DNA of 64,000 bases from Saccharospirillum alexandrii_A. GTDB lineage: Bacteria > Pseudomonadota > Gammaproteobacteria > Pseudomonadales > Natronospirillaceae. A program made the translations under genes and the position numbers. The stretch is taken from the NCBI RefSeq assembly GCF_043641555.1, contig NZ_JBHZRJ010000002.1, positions 124,001 through 188,000 on the forward strand. The letters run 5' to 3'. Numbering within the stretch: position 1 is the first letter of the stretch; each line of letters starts with the position of its first letter. The notes beneath the pieces are model-generated. The model was not told the DNA's origin. It did no database searches and worked only from the letters and a program-made list of their open reading frames with translations. Below are positions 7,317-15,781 of this stretch, piece after piece.

Positions 7317-10025
7317 TCAGAGTTCGTCGTATCCCAGGGTGGGTCGCAGCCAGCGCTCTGCGGTCGTCAGATCCCAGCCTTTGCGCTCAGCATAGTCGTC
7401 AACCTGGTCGCGGTCGATCTTGCCCAAGCCAAAGTAGCGACTCTCCGGGTGCGCAAAATACCAGCCGCTTACAGCGGAAGCCGGCCACATGGCGAAGCTG
7501 TCGGTCAGCGAGCAACCGGTCGCCTGTTCGGCATCGAGCAGCTGGAACAGAGTGGCTTTTTCACTGTGTTCCGGGCAGGCCGGGTAGCCGGGTGCCGGGC
7601 GAATGCCCTGATACTTCTCGGCGATGATGGCCTCGTTGTCCAGCTGTTCATCGCCCACATAGCCCCAGAGCTCCTTGCGCACCTTCTCGTGCAATACCTC
7701 GGCAAAGGCTTCGGCAAAGCGGTCGGCCAGCGCCTTGATCATGATGGCGTTGTAGTCATCGTGCTCGGCTTCATAGGCTTTGGCACGTTCGTCGGCGCCG
7801 TGGCAGGTGACGACAAAGGCGCCCATGTAATCGTGAACGCCACTGTCCTTTGGTGCCACAAAGTCGGCCAGTGACCGGAAGGCGCGGCCGTCCGGGCGCT
7901 CGGCTTGCTGACGCAGGTGGTTCAGGGTTACCAGTGGGGCATCGCGCTCTTCATTGGCGTAAATTTCTGTTTGGTCTCCCGCTATGCCGGCGGCCGGGTA
8001 AAGCCCGACCACGCCGTTGCACTGCAGCCAGCCTTCGTCGACGATTCGGTCGAGCATGGCCGTGGCATCTTTAAACAGCTTGCTGGCTTCTACCCCCACG
8101 ACCTTATCGGTCAGAATTTTTGGGTATTTGCCGTGCAATTCCCAGGTTTTGAAAAAGGGTGTCCAGTCGAACCGTTCTTTGATCTCTGCCAGGGGGTAAT
8201 CGGTAAAGGTACGGTTGCCAATGAACGATGGTGTTGTTGGCTGGTAATCCGACCAGTTGGGCTGGTAGGCATTGGCCCGCGCAAACGAGAGGCTGGCAAA
8301 TTCTTTCTGGCCGCGTTTGCGGGCATTGCCTTCGCGCAACTGCTGGTAGGCATCGCGCAGTTCACTGACGTAGGCCGCTTTGTTCGACGACAACAACTGA
8401 CTCACGACGGGAACGGACTTGGACGCATCCAGAACGTGCACCACCGGGGCTGAATACTGTGGTTCGACTTTCACCGCAGTGTGTATTTTCGACGTCGTTG
8501 CGCCGCCGATCAGCAAGGGCTTGGTCATGCCGCGCTGTTCCATCATTTGTGCGACGGTCACCATTTCGTCCAGCGAGGGTGTGATCAGCCCGGAAAGTCC
8601 AATGACGTCAGCGTTGTGTTTTTCGGCCGCATCGAGGATGTCTTCCGCTGGTACCATAACGCCAAGGTCAATCACTTCGTAGTTGTTGCACGACAACACC
8701 ACACCAACGATGTTCTTGCCAATGTCATGCACGTCGCCTTTAACCGTGGCCATGATGATTACGCCGTTATTTTCGGCTTCGCGGCCCGAGAGCCGCTTTT
8801 CTTCTTCAATATAGGGCAGCAAGTAGGCCACGGCTTTTTTCATTACCCGGGCGCTTTTGACCACCTGTGGCAAAAACATTTTGCCGGCCCCGAACAGGTC
8901 GCCCACCACGTTCATGCCCACCATTAAGGGGCCTTCGATCACCTCGATGGGTTTGTCGGCTTCCTGGCGCGCTTCTTCGGCATCGGCTTCAATGAATTCG
9001 GTGATGCCTTTGACCAGGGCGTGAGTGATGCGATCTTGCAGGTCGCCTTCGCGCCATTTCAGCTTGTCGCTTTCTTTGGCATCGGCAGTTTGGCCTTTAA
9101 CGCTTTCGGCGAAATCGACCAGGCGTTCGGCGGCATCGTCGCGGCGGTTCAGTACGACGTCTTCAACGCGTTCGAGCAGGTCTTTGGGGATATCGTCGTA
9201 AATGGTCAGCATGCCGGCGTTGACAATACCCATGTCCATGCCGTGTTTGATGGCGTGGTACAGGAACACCGAGTGCATGGCTTCACGCACGGTATTGTTG
9301 CCGCGGAAGGAGAACGACATGTTCGAGACACCGCCGGAAATCTTGGCGCCAGGCAGGTTGTCTTTGATCCAGGCGGTGGCTTTGAAAAAATCGACACAGT
9401 AGTTGTCGTGTTCGGGAATGCCGGTTGCCACTGGAAAAATATTCGGGTCGAAGACGATGTCCTGCGGGTTGAACCTGACCACGTCGACCAGGACATCGTA
9501 AGACCGTTTGCAGATGTCGATTCGACGCTGGTAAGTATCGGCCTGGCCTTTTTCATCGAACGCCATGACGACCACGGCCGCACCGTAGAGTTTGATGCGG
9601 CGTGCCTGTTGAATGAAGACGTCTTCGCCTTCCTTCAACGAAATGGAATTGACGATCGCCTTGCCCTGAACGCATTTCAGACCCGCTTCGATGATGCTCC
9701 ATTTTGAGGAGTCGATCATGAATGGCACCCGGGCGACATCCGGCTCGGCTGCCAGCAGGTTGAGGTAGCGAACCATGGCCGCTTCGCCATCGAGCATGGC
9801 GTCGTCCATGTTGATGTCGATGATCTGGGCGCCGTCGTCGACCTGGGTGCGGGCGATGTCGACGGCCTCCTCGTAGTGTTCTTCCTGAATCAGGCGTGCG
9901 AACTTGGCTGAACCGGCGACGTTGGAGCGCTCGCCCACGTTGACGAAGCCGGTGGTTTCATTGACGACCAGTGGCTCCAGGCCACTGAGAACCATGTCGG
10001 GCAGGGCACGTTGCTTAGGCTTCAT
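7317..10025 (-). CDS. metH: methionine synthase, C-terminal three modules (pterin, cobalamin, reactivation)
   Basis: A 902-residue polypeptide equal to E. coli MetH from about residue 340 onward. The methyltetrahydrofolate (pterin-binding) module opens with SGLEPLVVNETTGFVNVGE. The cobalamin module carries the His-ligand motif DVHDIGKNIVG, and the AdoMet reactivation module carries RPAPGYPACPEH. Cobalamin shuttles the methyl group from methyl-THF to homocysteine bound by the separate N-terminal subunit. I chose the ATG at 10025 because GGAGG lies six bases before it. That ATG overlaps the stop codon of the upstream partner by 11 bases, so the two are translationally coupled. In E. coli this is one chain of about 1227 residues. 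Confidence 0.93.
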   Translation of the reverse strand: MKPKQRALPDMVLSGLEPLVVNETTGFVNVGERSNVAGSAKFARLIQEEHYEEAVDIARTQVDDGAQIIDINMDDAMLDGEAAMVRYLNLLAAEPDVARVPFMIDSSKWSIIEAGLKCVQGKAIVNSISLKEGEDVFIQQARRIKLYGAAVVVMAFDEKGQADTYQRRIDICKRSYDVLVDVVRFNPQDIVFDPNIFPVATGIPEHDNYCVDFFKATAWIKDNLPGAKISGGVSNMSFSFRGNNTVREAMHSVFLYHAIKHGMDMGIVNAGMLTIYDDIPKDLLERVEDVVLNRRDDAAERLVDFAESVKGQTADAKESDKLKWREGDLQDRITHALVKGITEFIEADAEEARQEADKPIEVIEGPLMVGMNVVGDLFGAGKMFLPQVVKSARVMKKAVAYLLPYIEEEKRLSGREAENNGVIIMATVKGDVHDIGKNIVGVVLSCNNYEVIDLGVMVPAEDILDAAEKHNADVIGLSGLITPSLDEMVTVAQMMEQRGMTKPLLIGGATTSKIHTAVKVEPQYSAPVVHVLDASKSVPVVSQLLSSNKAAYVSELRDAYQQLREGNARKRGQKEFASLSFARANAYQPNWSDYQPTTPSFIGNRTFTDYPLAEIKERFDWTPFFKTWELHGKYPKILTDKVVGVEASKLFKDATAMLDRIVDEGWLQCNGVVGLYPAAGIAGDQTEIYANEERDAPLVTLNHLRQQAERPDGRAFRSLADFVAPKDSGVHDYMGAFVVTCHGADERAKAYEAEHDDYNAIMIKALADRFAEAFAEVLHEKVRKELWGYVGDEQLDNEAIIAEKYQGIRPAPGYPACPEHSEKATLFQLLDAEQATGCSLTDSFAMWPASAVSGWYFAHPESRYFGLGKIDRDQVDDYAERKGWDLTTAERWLRPTLGYDEL

Positions 10026-11052
10026 CGGCAACCTCCGCGGCCAGATCGCGCAGCGGGCGCGGTGAGTATTCATCGGCCAGCTTTCTCAACTGGGCAATGT
10101 GTTGCGGTGTGGTGCCGCAGCAGCCACCGATAATATTGACGTGGCCTTCGCTCAGAAAGGGACGTACCTGTTCCGCCATCTGCTCGGCGGACTGATCGTA
10201 TTCGCCAAACTCGTTGGGCAGGCCCGCATTGGGGTGGGCTGAAATCAGACAGGTGGCGTGTTTGTCGAGTGCTTTGATGTGCGGCAGCATGTCTTTGGCG
10301 CCCAGAGCGCAATTCAAACCGATGCTGAATAATTCACCGTGTTCCAGCGATACCCAGAAGGCCTCAGGCGTCTGGCCCGACAAAGTACGGCCACTGGCAT
10401 CGGTAATGGTGCCGGAGACCATCAGCGGAATGTCCAGACCACGTTCCTGTTTCAGCTCAAGCACGGCGAAGACAGCAGCTTTGGCGTTGAGGGTATCGAA
10501 TACCGTTTCGACCATGATCAGATCGACACCGCCGTCGATCAGCGCAATGGACGCTTCCTTGTAGGCCTGAACCAGATCGTCGAAAGAGACCAGACGCTTG
10601 CCCGGGTCGTTGACGTCGGGCGACATCGAAGCAGTCCGGTTGGTGGGCCCCAGGCAACCGATGACGTAGCGTTTCTGTTCCGGTGTCTTCTTTGACCACT
10701 TGTCGGCGCTGCGCCGCGCACACTGGGCCGCAGCGTAGTTGATGTCGTATACCGCGTGTTCGAGGTGATAGTCGGCCTGGGCAACGGTGGTGGCGCTGAA
10801 CGCATTGGTGCAGGCGAAGTCAGCACCGATCTCGAAGAAGGAGTCGTGAATTTCCTCGATGATGTCGGGGCGAGTCAGCGACAATAGGTCGTTGTTGCCT
10901 TTGAGCGGGCTCGGGTGGTCTTCGAAGTGCCCTTTACGGAAGTCGGCTTCCTCGAGTGGGTACCCCTGGATGGAGGTGCCCATGGCACCGTCCAGTACCA
11001 TGATGCGGTCTTGGAGCGTACGGCGGAGTTCGTCCGCGACTGAGCGAGTCAT
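10015..11052 (-). CDS. metH: methionine synthase, homocysteine-binding module as a separate subunit
   Basis: A 345-residue protein matching only the N-terminal homocysteine S-methyltransferase barrel of MetH. It has MVLDGAMGT at the start, and the zinc-binding cysteines in GLNCALGA and in GGCCGTTPQHI. Zinc activates homocysteine thiol for methyl transfer from methylcobalamin on the partner chain. It stops in the linker after SPRPLRDLAAEVADEA, and the C-terminal subunit restarts 11 bases back in another frame with its own strong SD. The start at 11052 has GGAAGAG just upstream; a longer frame exists but has no support. It is flanked by a long leader with a dyad. Whether the split is natural or a one-base change is discussed in the findings. 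Confidence 0.9.
   Translation of the reverse strand: MTRSVADELRRTLQDRIMVLDGAMGTSIQGYPLEEADFRKGHFEDHPSPLKGNNDLLSLTRPDIIEEIHDSFFEIGADFACTNAFSATTVAQADYHLEHAVYDINYAAAQCARRSADKWSKKTPEQKRYVIGCLGPTNRTASMSPDVNDPGKRLVSFDDLVQAYKEASIALIDGGVDLIMVETVFDTLNAKAAVFAVLELKQERGLDIPLMVSGTITDASGRTLSGQTPEAFWVSLEHGELFSIGLNCALGAKDMLPHIKALDKHATCLISAHPNAGLPNEFGEYDQSAEQMAEQVRPFLSEGHVNIIGGCCGTTPQHIAQLRKLADEYSPRPLRDLAAEVADEA
10026..10036 (-). promoter_or_regulatory. internal RBS that starts the second MetH subunit
   Basis: On the minus strand GGAGG is followed by six bases and ATG, all inside the 3' end of the first metH gene. This consensus-quality site decides the start of the 902-residue chain and argues that the reading-frame change is a real gene boundary. 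Confidence 0.7.
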
Positions 11053-11473
11053 TGTCTCTTCCAGTTCAGTTGGCTGTGACAGAAGGCGTGGATGGGTTGT
11101 TTGCTCCGTGAATAGTGACAGACCGTCACGGAGGGTCCACCCCTGCCTTAAAGAAGGTGGCCTATGAAACACCAAACAGGGTGTTTTTTCAATCTATATC
11201 AAAAAGTATTGATATAGTAGTTATACCGTTATCTAGCGTAACCTCACAGATTTTGGTGCGCTTGGTATCTGATTCCAGGCCACCACGGGGTCCTATGGTC
11301 AGTGTGATAGGCCTTTCTGCTCTAAGTTCAATGGTTCGCCTTGAATTCACCGATAGCAGGCCACATCTGTATAACCAAGTAAAACACTCAGGTATTCAGT
11401 TGGCGGACAAAGTTCGATAGAATACCGCCCATTCAACATTCCCGATTAATCGTCCAACTACGGAGTCTGTGGC
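11053..11473. promoter_or_regulatory. divergent metH/nfuA control region with hairpins
   Basis: A 421-base gap between divergent genes. Toward metH it contains two mutually exclusive stems (11104-11111 with 11126-11133, or 11115-11119 with 11125-11129). On the plus strand it holds a terminator-like hairpin AAACACC/GGTGTTT followed by a T-run at 11167-11189, which would stop antisense transcripts running out of metH. It also holds the dyad described separately. No convincing sigma70 promoter for nfuA was found. No ORF of note. Confidence 0.5.
11194..11217. promoter_or_regulatory. 24-bp dyad, candidate operator for metH
   Basis: Perfect 9-bp arms CTATATCAA/TTGATATAG with a 6-base spacer, about 140 bases before the metH start. 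The ATCAA-N6-TTGAT core is of the type bound by ArsR-family repressors. SahR, an ArsR-type S-adenosylhomocysteine sensor, controls methionine-cycle genes in some Proteobacteria, so a SahR-like site is possible. No regulator gene is in the window. Confidence 0.45.
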
Positions 11474-12064
11474 ATGGATATTCAGATGAACATTACCGAT
11501 TCCGCGCAGAATTATCTGGCGGGTCTGCTGGCCAAGCAAAGCACGGACGGTGTCTCCGTTCGTATGTTTGTGACCCAGCCTGGCACCAAATTCGCTGAAA
11601 CCTGCCTGGCTTACTGCCGTCCAGGCGAAGAGAAAGAAAACGACGAAGTCATCGAGCTGACACAGTTCCGGGTCTATCTGGAAAAGAACAGCCTGCCGTA
11701 CCTCGATGAAGCCGTTGTCGATTACGCCGAAGACAAGATGGGCGGTCAGCTGACCATCAAGGCGCCCAATGCCAAAATGCCCAAGGTGAATGCCGACAGC
11801 CCGCTGCAGGATCAGGTTAATTACATCTTGTTTACCGAGATAAACCCGGGCCTGGCGTCACACGGGGGCGAGGTCAGCCTTGAAGAACTGACGCCCGAAG
11901 ACGTTGCGGTGCTGAAGTTCGGCGGTGGCTGCCAGGGGTGCTCAGCGGTCGACATTACGTTGAAAAATGGCGTTGAAGCCACCTTGCTCGAAAAAGTACC
12001 GGGCTTGAAGGGCATTCGGGATGTCACCGACCATACCGTGACCGAAAACGCCTACTATCAGTAA
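11474..12064 (+). CDS. nfuA: Fe-S biogenesis protein NfuA
   Basis: A 196-residue cytoplasmic carrier that receives and delivers [4Fe-4S] clusters to apo-enzymes. The N-terminal degenerate A-type (IscA-like) domain spans about 1-95. The C-terminal NifU domain carries the cluster-binding pair Cys153/Cys156 in FGGGCQGCSAVD. Length and order match E. coli NfuA closely, including the LKAPNAKM-like linker (IKAPNAKMPKVN). The ATG at 11474 is used; an in-frame ATG four codons later is also possible. It reads alone, away from metH, and is followed by convergent genes. Confidence 0.95.
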   Translation: MDIQMNITDSAQNYLAGLLAKQSTDGVSVRMFVTQPGTKFAETCLAYCRPGEEKENDEVIELTQFRVYLEKNSLPYLDEAVVDYAEDKMGGQLTIKAPNAKMPKVNADSPLQDQVNYILFTEINPGLASHGGEVSLEELTPEDVAVLKFGGGCQGCSAVDITLKNGVEATLLEKVPGLKGIRDVTDHTVTENAYYQ

Positions 12065-12119
12065 GGTGTACCGGTAGTAAGATCGATTGGCTCCCGGGTG
12101 ACGTTGCTGCCAGGCAGGG

Positions 12120-12713
12120 TCACTTGCGGTATTTTTGCTGATCTTTCAGGGTGTCGTAGGCCTGTTGAATCCGCCCGAATTCAACAGCGTCACCGCCCTT
12201 GTCCGGATGATGAGCGTTGGCCAGTTGCCGGTAACGGGTCTTTACGTCAGAAAAGCTGGCGGAAGGGCCCAGGCCCAGGGTGGCAAGCGCATCGGGCGCT
12301 TGCTCTTCACCCAGTAAACGGCGCCAAAACCCCTGCAACAACCGCTCTACACTGAACCCGTCTTCTTTTGTCAAATTGCTGAAATCCAGATAATAAGCCG
12401 CCAGCGACGGATTCGGGCTGACGGCCTTACCCTCGCTGCCGGTTGCCGCTAGCCACTGAATTCGCAGTGGGCTGATCGACAGCCGCCGGGACTTCTGGTG
12501 GTTGTCCTGCTGCAAGCGGTACAGCAGGTGCATCAGCACAAAATGGTGCTGAAACAGCAGTAGCGGGTCACCCAGATTGGGCTTGGGAAAGAGCGCCGGG
12601 TAGTGCCGGTCCAGAGCCTGTATCAGTTCGTACTCCGACAATCCGGCGGGTGCTTCTGTCAGCAGCGTGTCCACAGCCTGCATCAGGCCGGGTGGCAGGT
12701 TGACATCACGCAT
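12120..12713 (-). CDS. DnaJ-related protein with C-terminal J domain
   Basis: A 197-residue protein. Its first 130 residues match the DNAJ-related N-terminal domain of gammaproteobacteria (FQHHFVLMHLLYRLQ, SLAAYYLDFSNL). The last 65 residues form a J domain with the HPD tripeptide (ANAHHPDKGG) that stimulates Hsp70 ATPase. It is probably a specialised DnaK co-chaperone; its client is unknown. The start codon overlaps the 3' end of the yeaD gene by eight bases, making it the last gene of a tightly packed three-gene operon with DUF1853 and yeaD. Confidence 0.82.
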   Translation of the reverse strand: MRDVNLPPGLMQAVDTLLTEAPAGLSEYELIQALDRHYPALFPKPNLGDPLLLFQHHFVLMHLLYRLQQDNHQKSRRLSISPLRIQWLAATGSEGKAVSPNPSLAAYYLDFSNLTKEDGFSVERLLQGFWRRLLGEEQAPDALATLGLGPSASFSDVKTRYRQLANAHHPDKGGDAVEFGRIQQAYDTLKDQQKYRK

Positions 12714-13593
12714 CGGTCGTCGTCAGCCCAAGTTTGGTTGTTAGCGGATGTTGCTCGCCAGGCAGCAGCTGCCTGCTGTCATCGGCGGCGTTGGCCGCTT
12801 CCAGGCACAGCATGGACCGGTAATCGTCGTCATTGAAGTTCGACAGGGTTCGGCTCTTGGCGATCCAGGGGTTCCAGACCACCAGCGACCGGCTGCCTTC
12901 GCGCCTGATGAAACGGCGCACCTTGCCCGGTTCGTCCAGCATGACGGGTTGCCCTTCATCCAATACAATTCGGTCAATTTCCTGATCCACTGCAAACGGC
13001 TCCGGCCACGGCTGGCGTGTTCCGGTCAGTTTGTCGAGATAGGGGTAGCCGGTCAAACCCGTCAGGCGAACGTTGTCAGGCGATGTAATCGGCAGGTAGC
13101 TGTGCAAAGCCTGGCTGAGCGTGAACGGGCTGTCGCCGAGGTTGGTGGTAATCAGCCTGAGGGTCAGTGAGGCAGCGACCGTAACCACCAATTCAACCCG
13201 GGCCCGGTGGGCAAAACCAGAGTCTGTCCCGCCGGTTTCGAGCCAGAGGCGCAGTTGGCTGCTCTTGGCGTCATCGCGCACAACCTCCCAGTTCCATAGC
13301 TCTGTCCTGACCAGTCCGTGAGACGGATAGGGTGCGCCGTCCGGGTGGGGGCCAAACCAGGGCCAGCAGACGGGAATTCCGCCGCGTATGGCCTGGCCGG
13401 GCTGGTAAGTTTCGGCGTCAGACACCCATAACAGGTCATCCTGACCGTGCGGCCGAAACGACGTCATGTGGGCGCCTTGGAGGTAGAGCGTGGCGACTGC
13501 GCATTCATTGACCACGCACAGGCGTTGTAGCCCGCCGGGTGTGGTTTCTAGCGTGATTCGATGGCTTGCTGTTTGGGTTTCAGGCTGGTTCAC
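12706..13593 (-). CDS. yeaD: D-hexose-6-phosphate mutarotase (YeaD-like, aldose 1-epimerase family)
   Basis: A 295-residue galactose-mutarotase-fold enzyme that interconverts alpha and beta anomers of hexose 6-phosphates. Family marks: LYLQGAHMTSFRP, AIRGGIPVCWPWFGP, SHGLVRT and the conserved histidine in LHSYLPI. Length agrees with E. coli YeaD. It starts with GTG, and the GTGA overlaps the TGA stop of the upstream DUF1853 gene, a typical sign of coupled translation. A J-domain gene follows with an eight-base overlap. Confidence 0.87.
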   Translation of the reverse strand: MNQPETQTASHRITLETTPGGLQRLCVVNECAVATLYLQGAHMTSFRPHGQDDLLWVSDAETYQPGQAIRGGIPVCWPWFGPHPDGAPYPSHGLVRTELWNWEVVRDDAKSSQLRLWLETGGTDSGFAHRARVELVVTVAASLTLRLITTNLGDSPFTLSQALHSYLPITSPDNVRLTGLTGYPYLDKLTGTRQPWPEPFAVDQEIDRIVLDEGQPVMLDEPGKVRRFIRREGSRSLVVWNPWIAKSRTLSNFNDDDYRSMLCLEAANAADDSRQLLPGEQHPLTTKLGLTTTDA

Positions 13594-14471
13594 AACGGCG
13601 TTCCTGTAGGACTGCTGGCGGATGCAAAGCGCCGCAGCATACTGGCGCGGGCCTGTTCTGGCCAGTCATCGGGTACGATGAACCAGTGCCCTTCATGAGA
13701 CTCGTTGGGCAGTCGGCCCAGCCACTGCGCCGGTGCCGGGTGTTTGCGAGCCTCCTCTGGCCCCGGGTGCTGAGATAGCCACTGGCTCTTGTTGATCCAG
13801 CGACCGCCCAAGCCCTGTTGCCGGGCCTGGGTTTCCGTCAGCCAGGGGCGGATCAGTGCATTCGGGGCGATCAGCGGCCAGGGCGACGCGTTGTTTCTGT
13901 CGTCGAAAGGGACAAAACCACGACCCGTTACCCAGCCCTGGGAATGATCGGGCGCTGGCAAGTGCCCGGGCCAGGCACCTTCCCGGGCTGCGCGCTCCGG
14001 TAAGGTCAACTGGTGCGACAGCAGTCGCTGCGATTTTACGGTCATGAAGTCTTTAAAACCGGATCCGATCCAGCGGCATTCGGGGGCGATACCTGCACCG
14101 GCGGGAATCAGCAGGTAAAACTTGAGAGCCAGCTCCAGGTGCAGAATTTGCCCCTGGCGGCGGTCTTCCAGCAACAGGTCGAGTTCGCCGAGGGTTCGTG
14201 TGGCGCCGCGTATGATGCAATTGCTCGCCAGAATCCGGTAGTCCGCCGAGACGCTGAACAGAGCCTGTACCAGGGCCTCGAAATAATGGCCCAGCTTACC
14301 GTGCCGGGCTTGTTCGAGTGCGTCGCCACGGCTGGCAATGATCGGGTCAATCAGGTCGGTTGAGAAGGCATCGCCAGGGTGCCAGTTCAGTTCGGGCGCA
14401 GGCAGCAGGGCAGGGGCCTGCAGGATCCACTTCAAATCCTGTCGCAATTGCGTGCTGACGGCTTCGTCCAT
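13590..14471 (-). CDS. DUF1853 family protein
   Basis: A 293-residue protein recognised as DUF1853 from the segments LKWILQAPALLP, GKLGHYFEALVQALF and TRTLGELDLLLED. The Gly-Glu-Leu-Asp-Leu-Leu pattern followed by LHLELALKFYL is reminiscent of the acidic and Lys positions of PD-(D/E)xK nucleases; that reading is inference. I set the start at the ATG at 14471, which follows AGAAGGGA. The open frame runs on about 300 codons further, but that part is antisense to nadK and is a shadow. It heads the operon with yeaD and the J-domain gene and diverges from nadK with only 54 bases between starts. Confidence 0.8.
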   Translation of the reverse strand: MDEAVSTQLRQDLKWILQAPALLPAPELNWHPGDAFSTDLIDPIIASRGDALEQARHGKLGHYFEALVQALFSVSADYRILASNCIIRGATRTLGELDLLLEDRRQGQILHLELALKFYLLIPAGAGIAPECRWIGSGFKDFMTVKSQRLLSHQLTLPERAAREGAWPGHLPAPDHSQGWVTGRGFVPFDDRNNASPWPLIAPNALIRPWLTETQARQQGLGGRWINKSQWLSQHPGPEEARKHPAPAQWLGRLPNESHEGHWFIVPDDWPEQARASMLRRFASASSPTGTPL

Positions 14472-14525
14472 GCGCTTCCCTTCTGGTATGCTTCGGAACC
14501 CTGGACGATAACCGAAGCGACCTGA

Positions 14526-15425
14526 ATGACCAAACCCGAACACACCCAATCCTTCGAACGGATTGGCATTGTCGGCCGACTCGACAGCGACAGCGTGGTT
14601 GACTCTGTCCGCCGGCTGACACACTTGCTGAGCGAGTTGAACCGGGCCTGTCGCATCGACTTGCCGCTGGCAGAGGCCATACCGGGGCTGAATTGTGAAG
14701 CCCTCGACCGACCGGGCCTGGGGCAGTGGGCCGATCTGATTATTGTGGTCGGCGGCGATGGCACTCTGCTTGGTGCCGCTCGTGACCTCGCAGAATTCAA
14801 TGTGCCTTTGCTGGGCATCAACCGAGGTCGTCTGGGTTTTCTGACCGACATTATGCCGGTGGAGATGGAGCAGAAGGTGCGGGATGTGTTTTCCGGCCGC
14901 TACGTCATTGAAAACCGCTTTTTGCTGCAGGCGAGCATTTTCCAGAACGGCAAGGTACTGGAAACGGGCCGGGCGCTGAATGACGTGGTGCTGCACTCCG
15001 GTCAGAGCATCCGCATGATCGAATTCGAGCTCTACATCAACGGCCAGTTTGTCTACAGCCAGCGGTCCGATGGCCTGATCGTTTCGACCCCCACCGGCTC
15101 TACCGCCTATGCGCTCTCGGCGGGCGGACCTTTGGTGCACCCGAGCCTCGATACCATGATTCTGGTGCCCATGTTTCCGCATAGCCTGAATAACCGGCCC
15201 CTGGTGGTCGGTGCCGACGCCAATCTGAGCATTCAACTGGGCGAAGACCACGGGTTCGAACCGCAAATCAGTTTCGATGCCCAGCACCACATCGCCATCG
15301 CGCCGGGCGATGAGCTGCGCATCAGCCGGTTCCCGCAGGCGTTGCGACTGTTGCACCCGGAAGATCACAACTATTATGAGATATGCCGCACCAAACTGGG
15401 CTGGGGCAACCGTCTCGAAGACTAA
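14526..15425 (+). CDS. nadK: NAD kinase
   Basis: A 299-residue ATP-NAD kinase that phosphorylates the adenosine 2'-OH of NAD to make NADP. It shows the GGDGT motif at residues 76-80 (VVGGDGTLLGAAR), GINRGRLGFLTD, the NDVVLH strand and the STPTGSTAYALSAGGP NAD-binding stretch. Length and order match gammaproteobacterial NadK. It starts 54 bases from the divergent DUF1853 operon, so the two promoters must overlap or lie back to back in that short gap. Confidence 0.95.
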   Translation: MTKPEHTQSFERIGIVGRLDSDSVVDSVRRLTHLLSELNRACRIDLPLAEAIPGLNCEALDRPGLGQWADLIIVVGGDGTLLGAARDLAEFNVPLLGINRGRLGFLTDIMPVEMEQKVRDVFSGRYVIENRFLLQASIFQNGKVLETGRALNDVVLHSGQSIRMIEFELYINGQFVYSQRSDGLIVSTPTGSTAYALSAGGPLVHPSLDTMILVPMFPHSLNNRPLVVGADANLSIQLGEDHGFEPQISFDAQHHIAIAPGDELRISRFPQALRLLHPEDHNYYEICRTKLGWGNRLED

Positions 15426-15502
15426 CCGTTATGAATGCCGCCCTTGTGTCTGGCCGCTTTGACCGCACATGAGGACACAGCAGGGTGGAAGAGGGTGAAC
15501 CT

Positions 15503-15781
15503 ATGAATTTTGATGCCGTCGCCGGGAGTTTGTCTCCCGAAGTGTACAGCCGGCTGAAAGAAGCCGTTGAACTTGGCAAATGGCCCAATGGCGTGGCGCT
15601 GACCAAAGAGCAAAAGGCCCTTTGCCTCGAGGCCTGTCTGAAATATGAAATCAGTAACGGCGTGCCTGAACAGGCTCGCACTGGCTACATTGATCGGCCC
15701 GAGTCGGTTAAGCGCAAGGCGGAAAAGCTGAATGATATCCAGGTGATCAACTTGCCCGGCGCCGGAGATACCTTGCAATGA
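15503..15781 (+). CDS. DUF1315 (YeaC-like) small protein
   Basis: A 92-residue protein with the DUF1315 pattern: LSPEVYSRLKEAVELGKWPNGVALTKEQKALCLEACLKYE. It is soluble and mostly helical, and its function is unknown. The start is the ATG at 15503, with AGAGGG ten bases before it; a GTG six codons upstream lacks that spacing. Its TGA overlaps the next ATG by four bases (ATGA), so it is coupled with the DUF2797 gene. The pair is seen together in many gammaproteobacteria as far as I know. Confidence 0.85.
   Translation: MNFDAVAGSLSPEVYSRLKEAVELGKWPNGVALTKEQKALCLEACLKYEISNGVPEQARTGYIDRPESVKRKAEKLNDIQVINLPGAGDTLQ

Noticed and set aside
10015..10073. Programmed frameshift joining the two metH frames
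   Set aside because: No slippery sequence is apparent, and a strong SD with ATG offers a simpler explanation. It is not strictly excluded.
7317..11052. metH as a pseudogene
   Set aside because: Both halves are full-length with intact motifs and separate translation signals.
11053..11220. SAM or SAH riboswitch in the metH leader
   Set aside because: The stems do not match the conserved cores I know for these families; only generic hairpins remain.
14472..15368. Open frame extending the DUF1853 protein upstream by about 300 codons
   Set aside because: It is antisense to nadK. The family begins near the ATG at 14471, which has its own SD.
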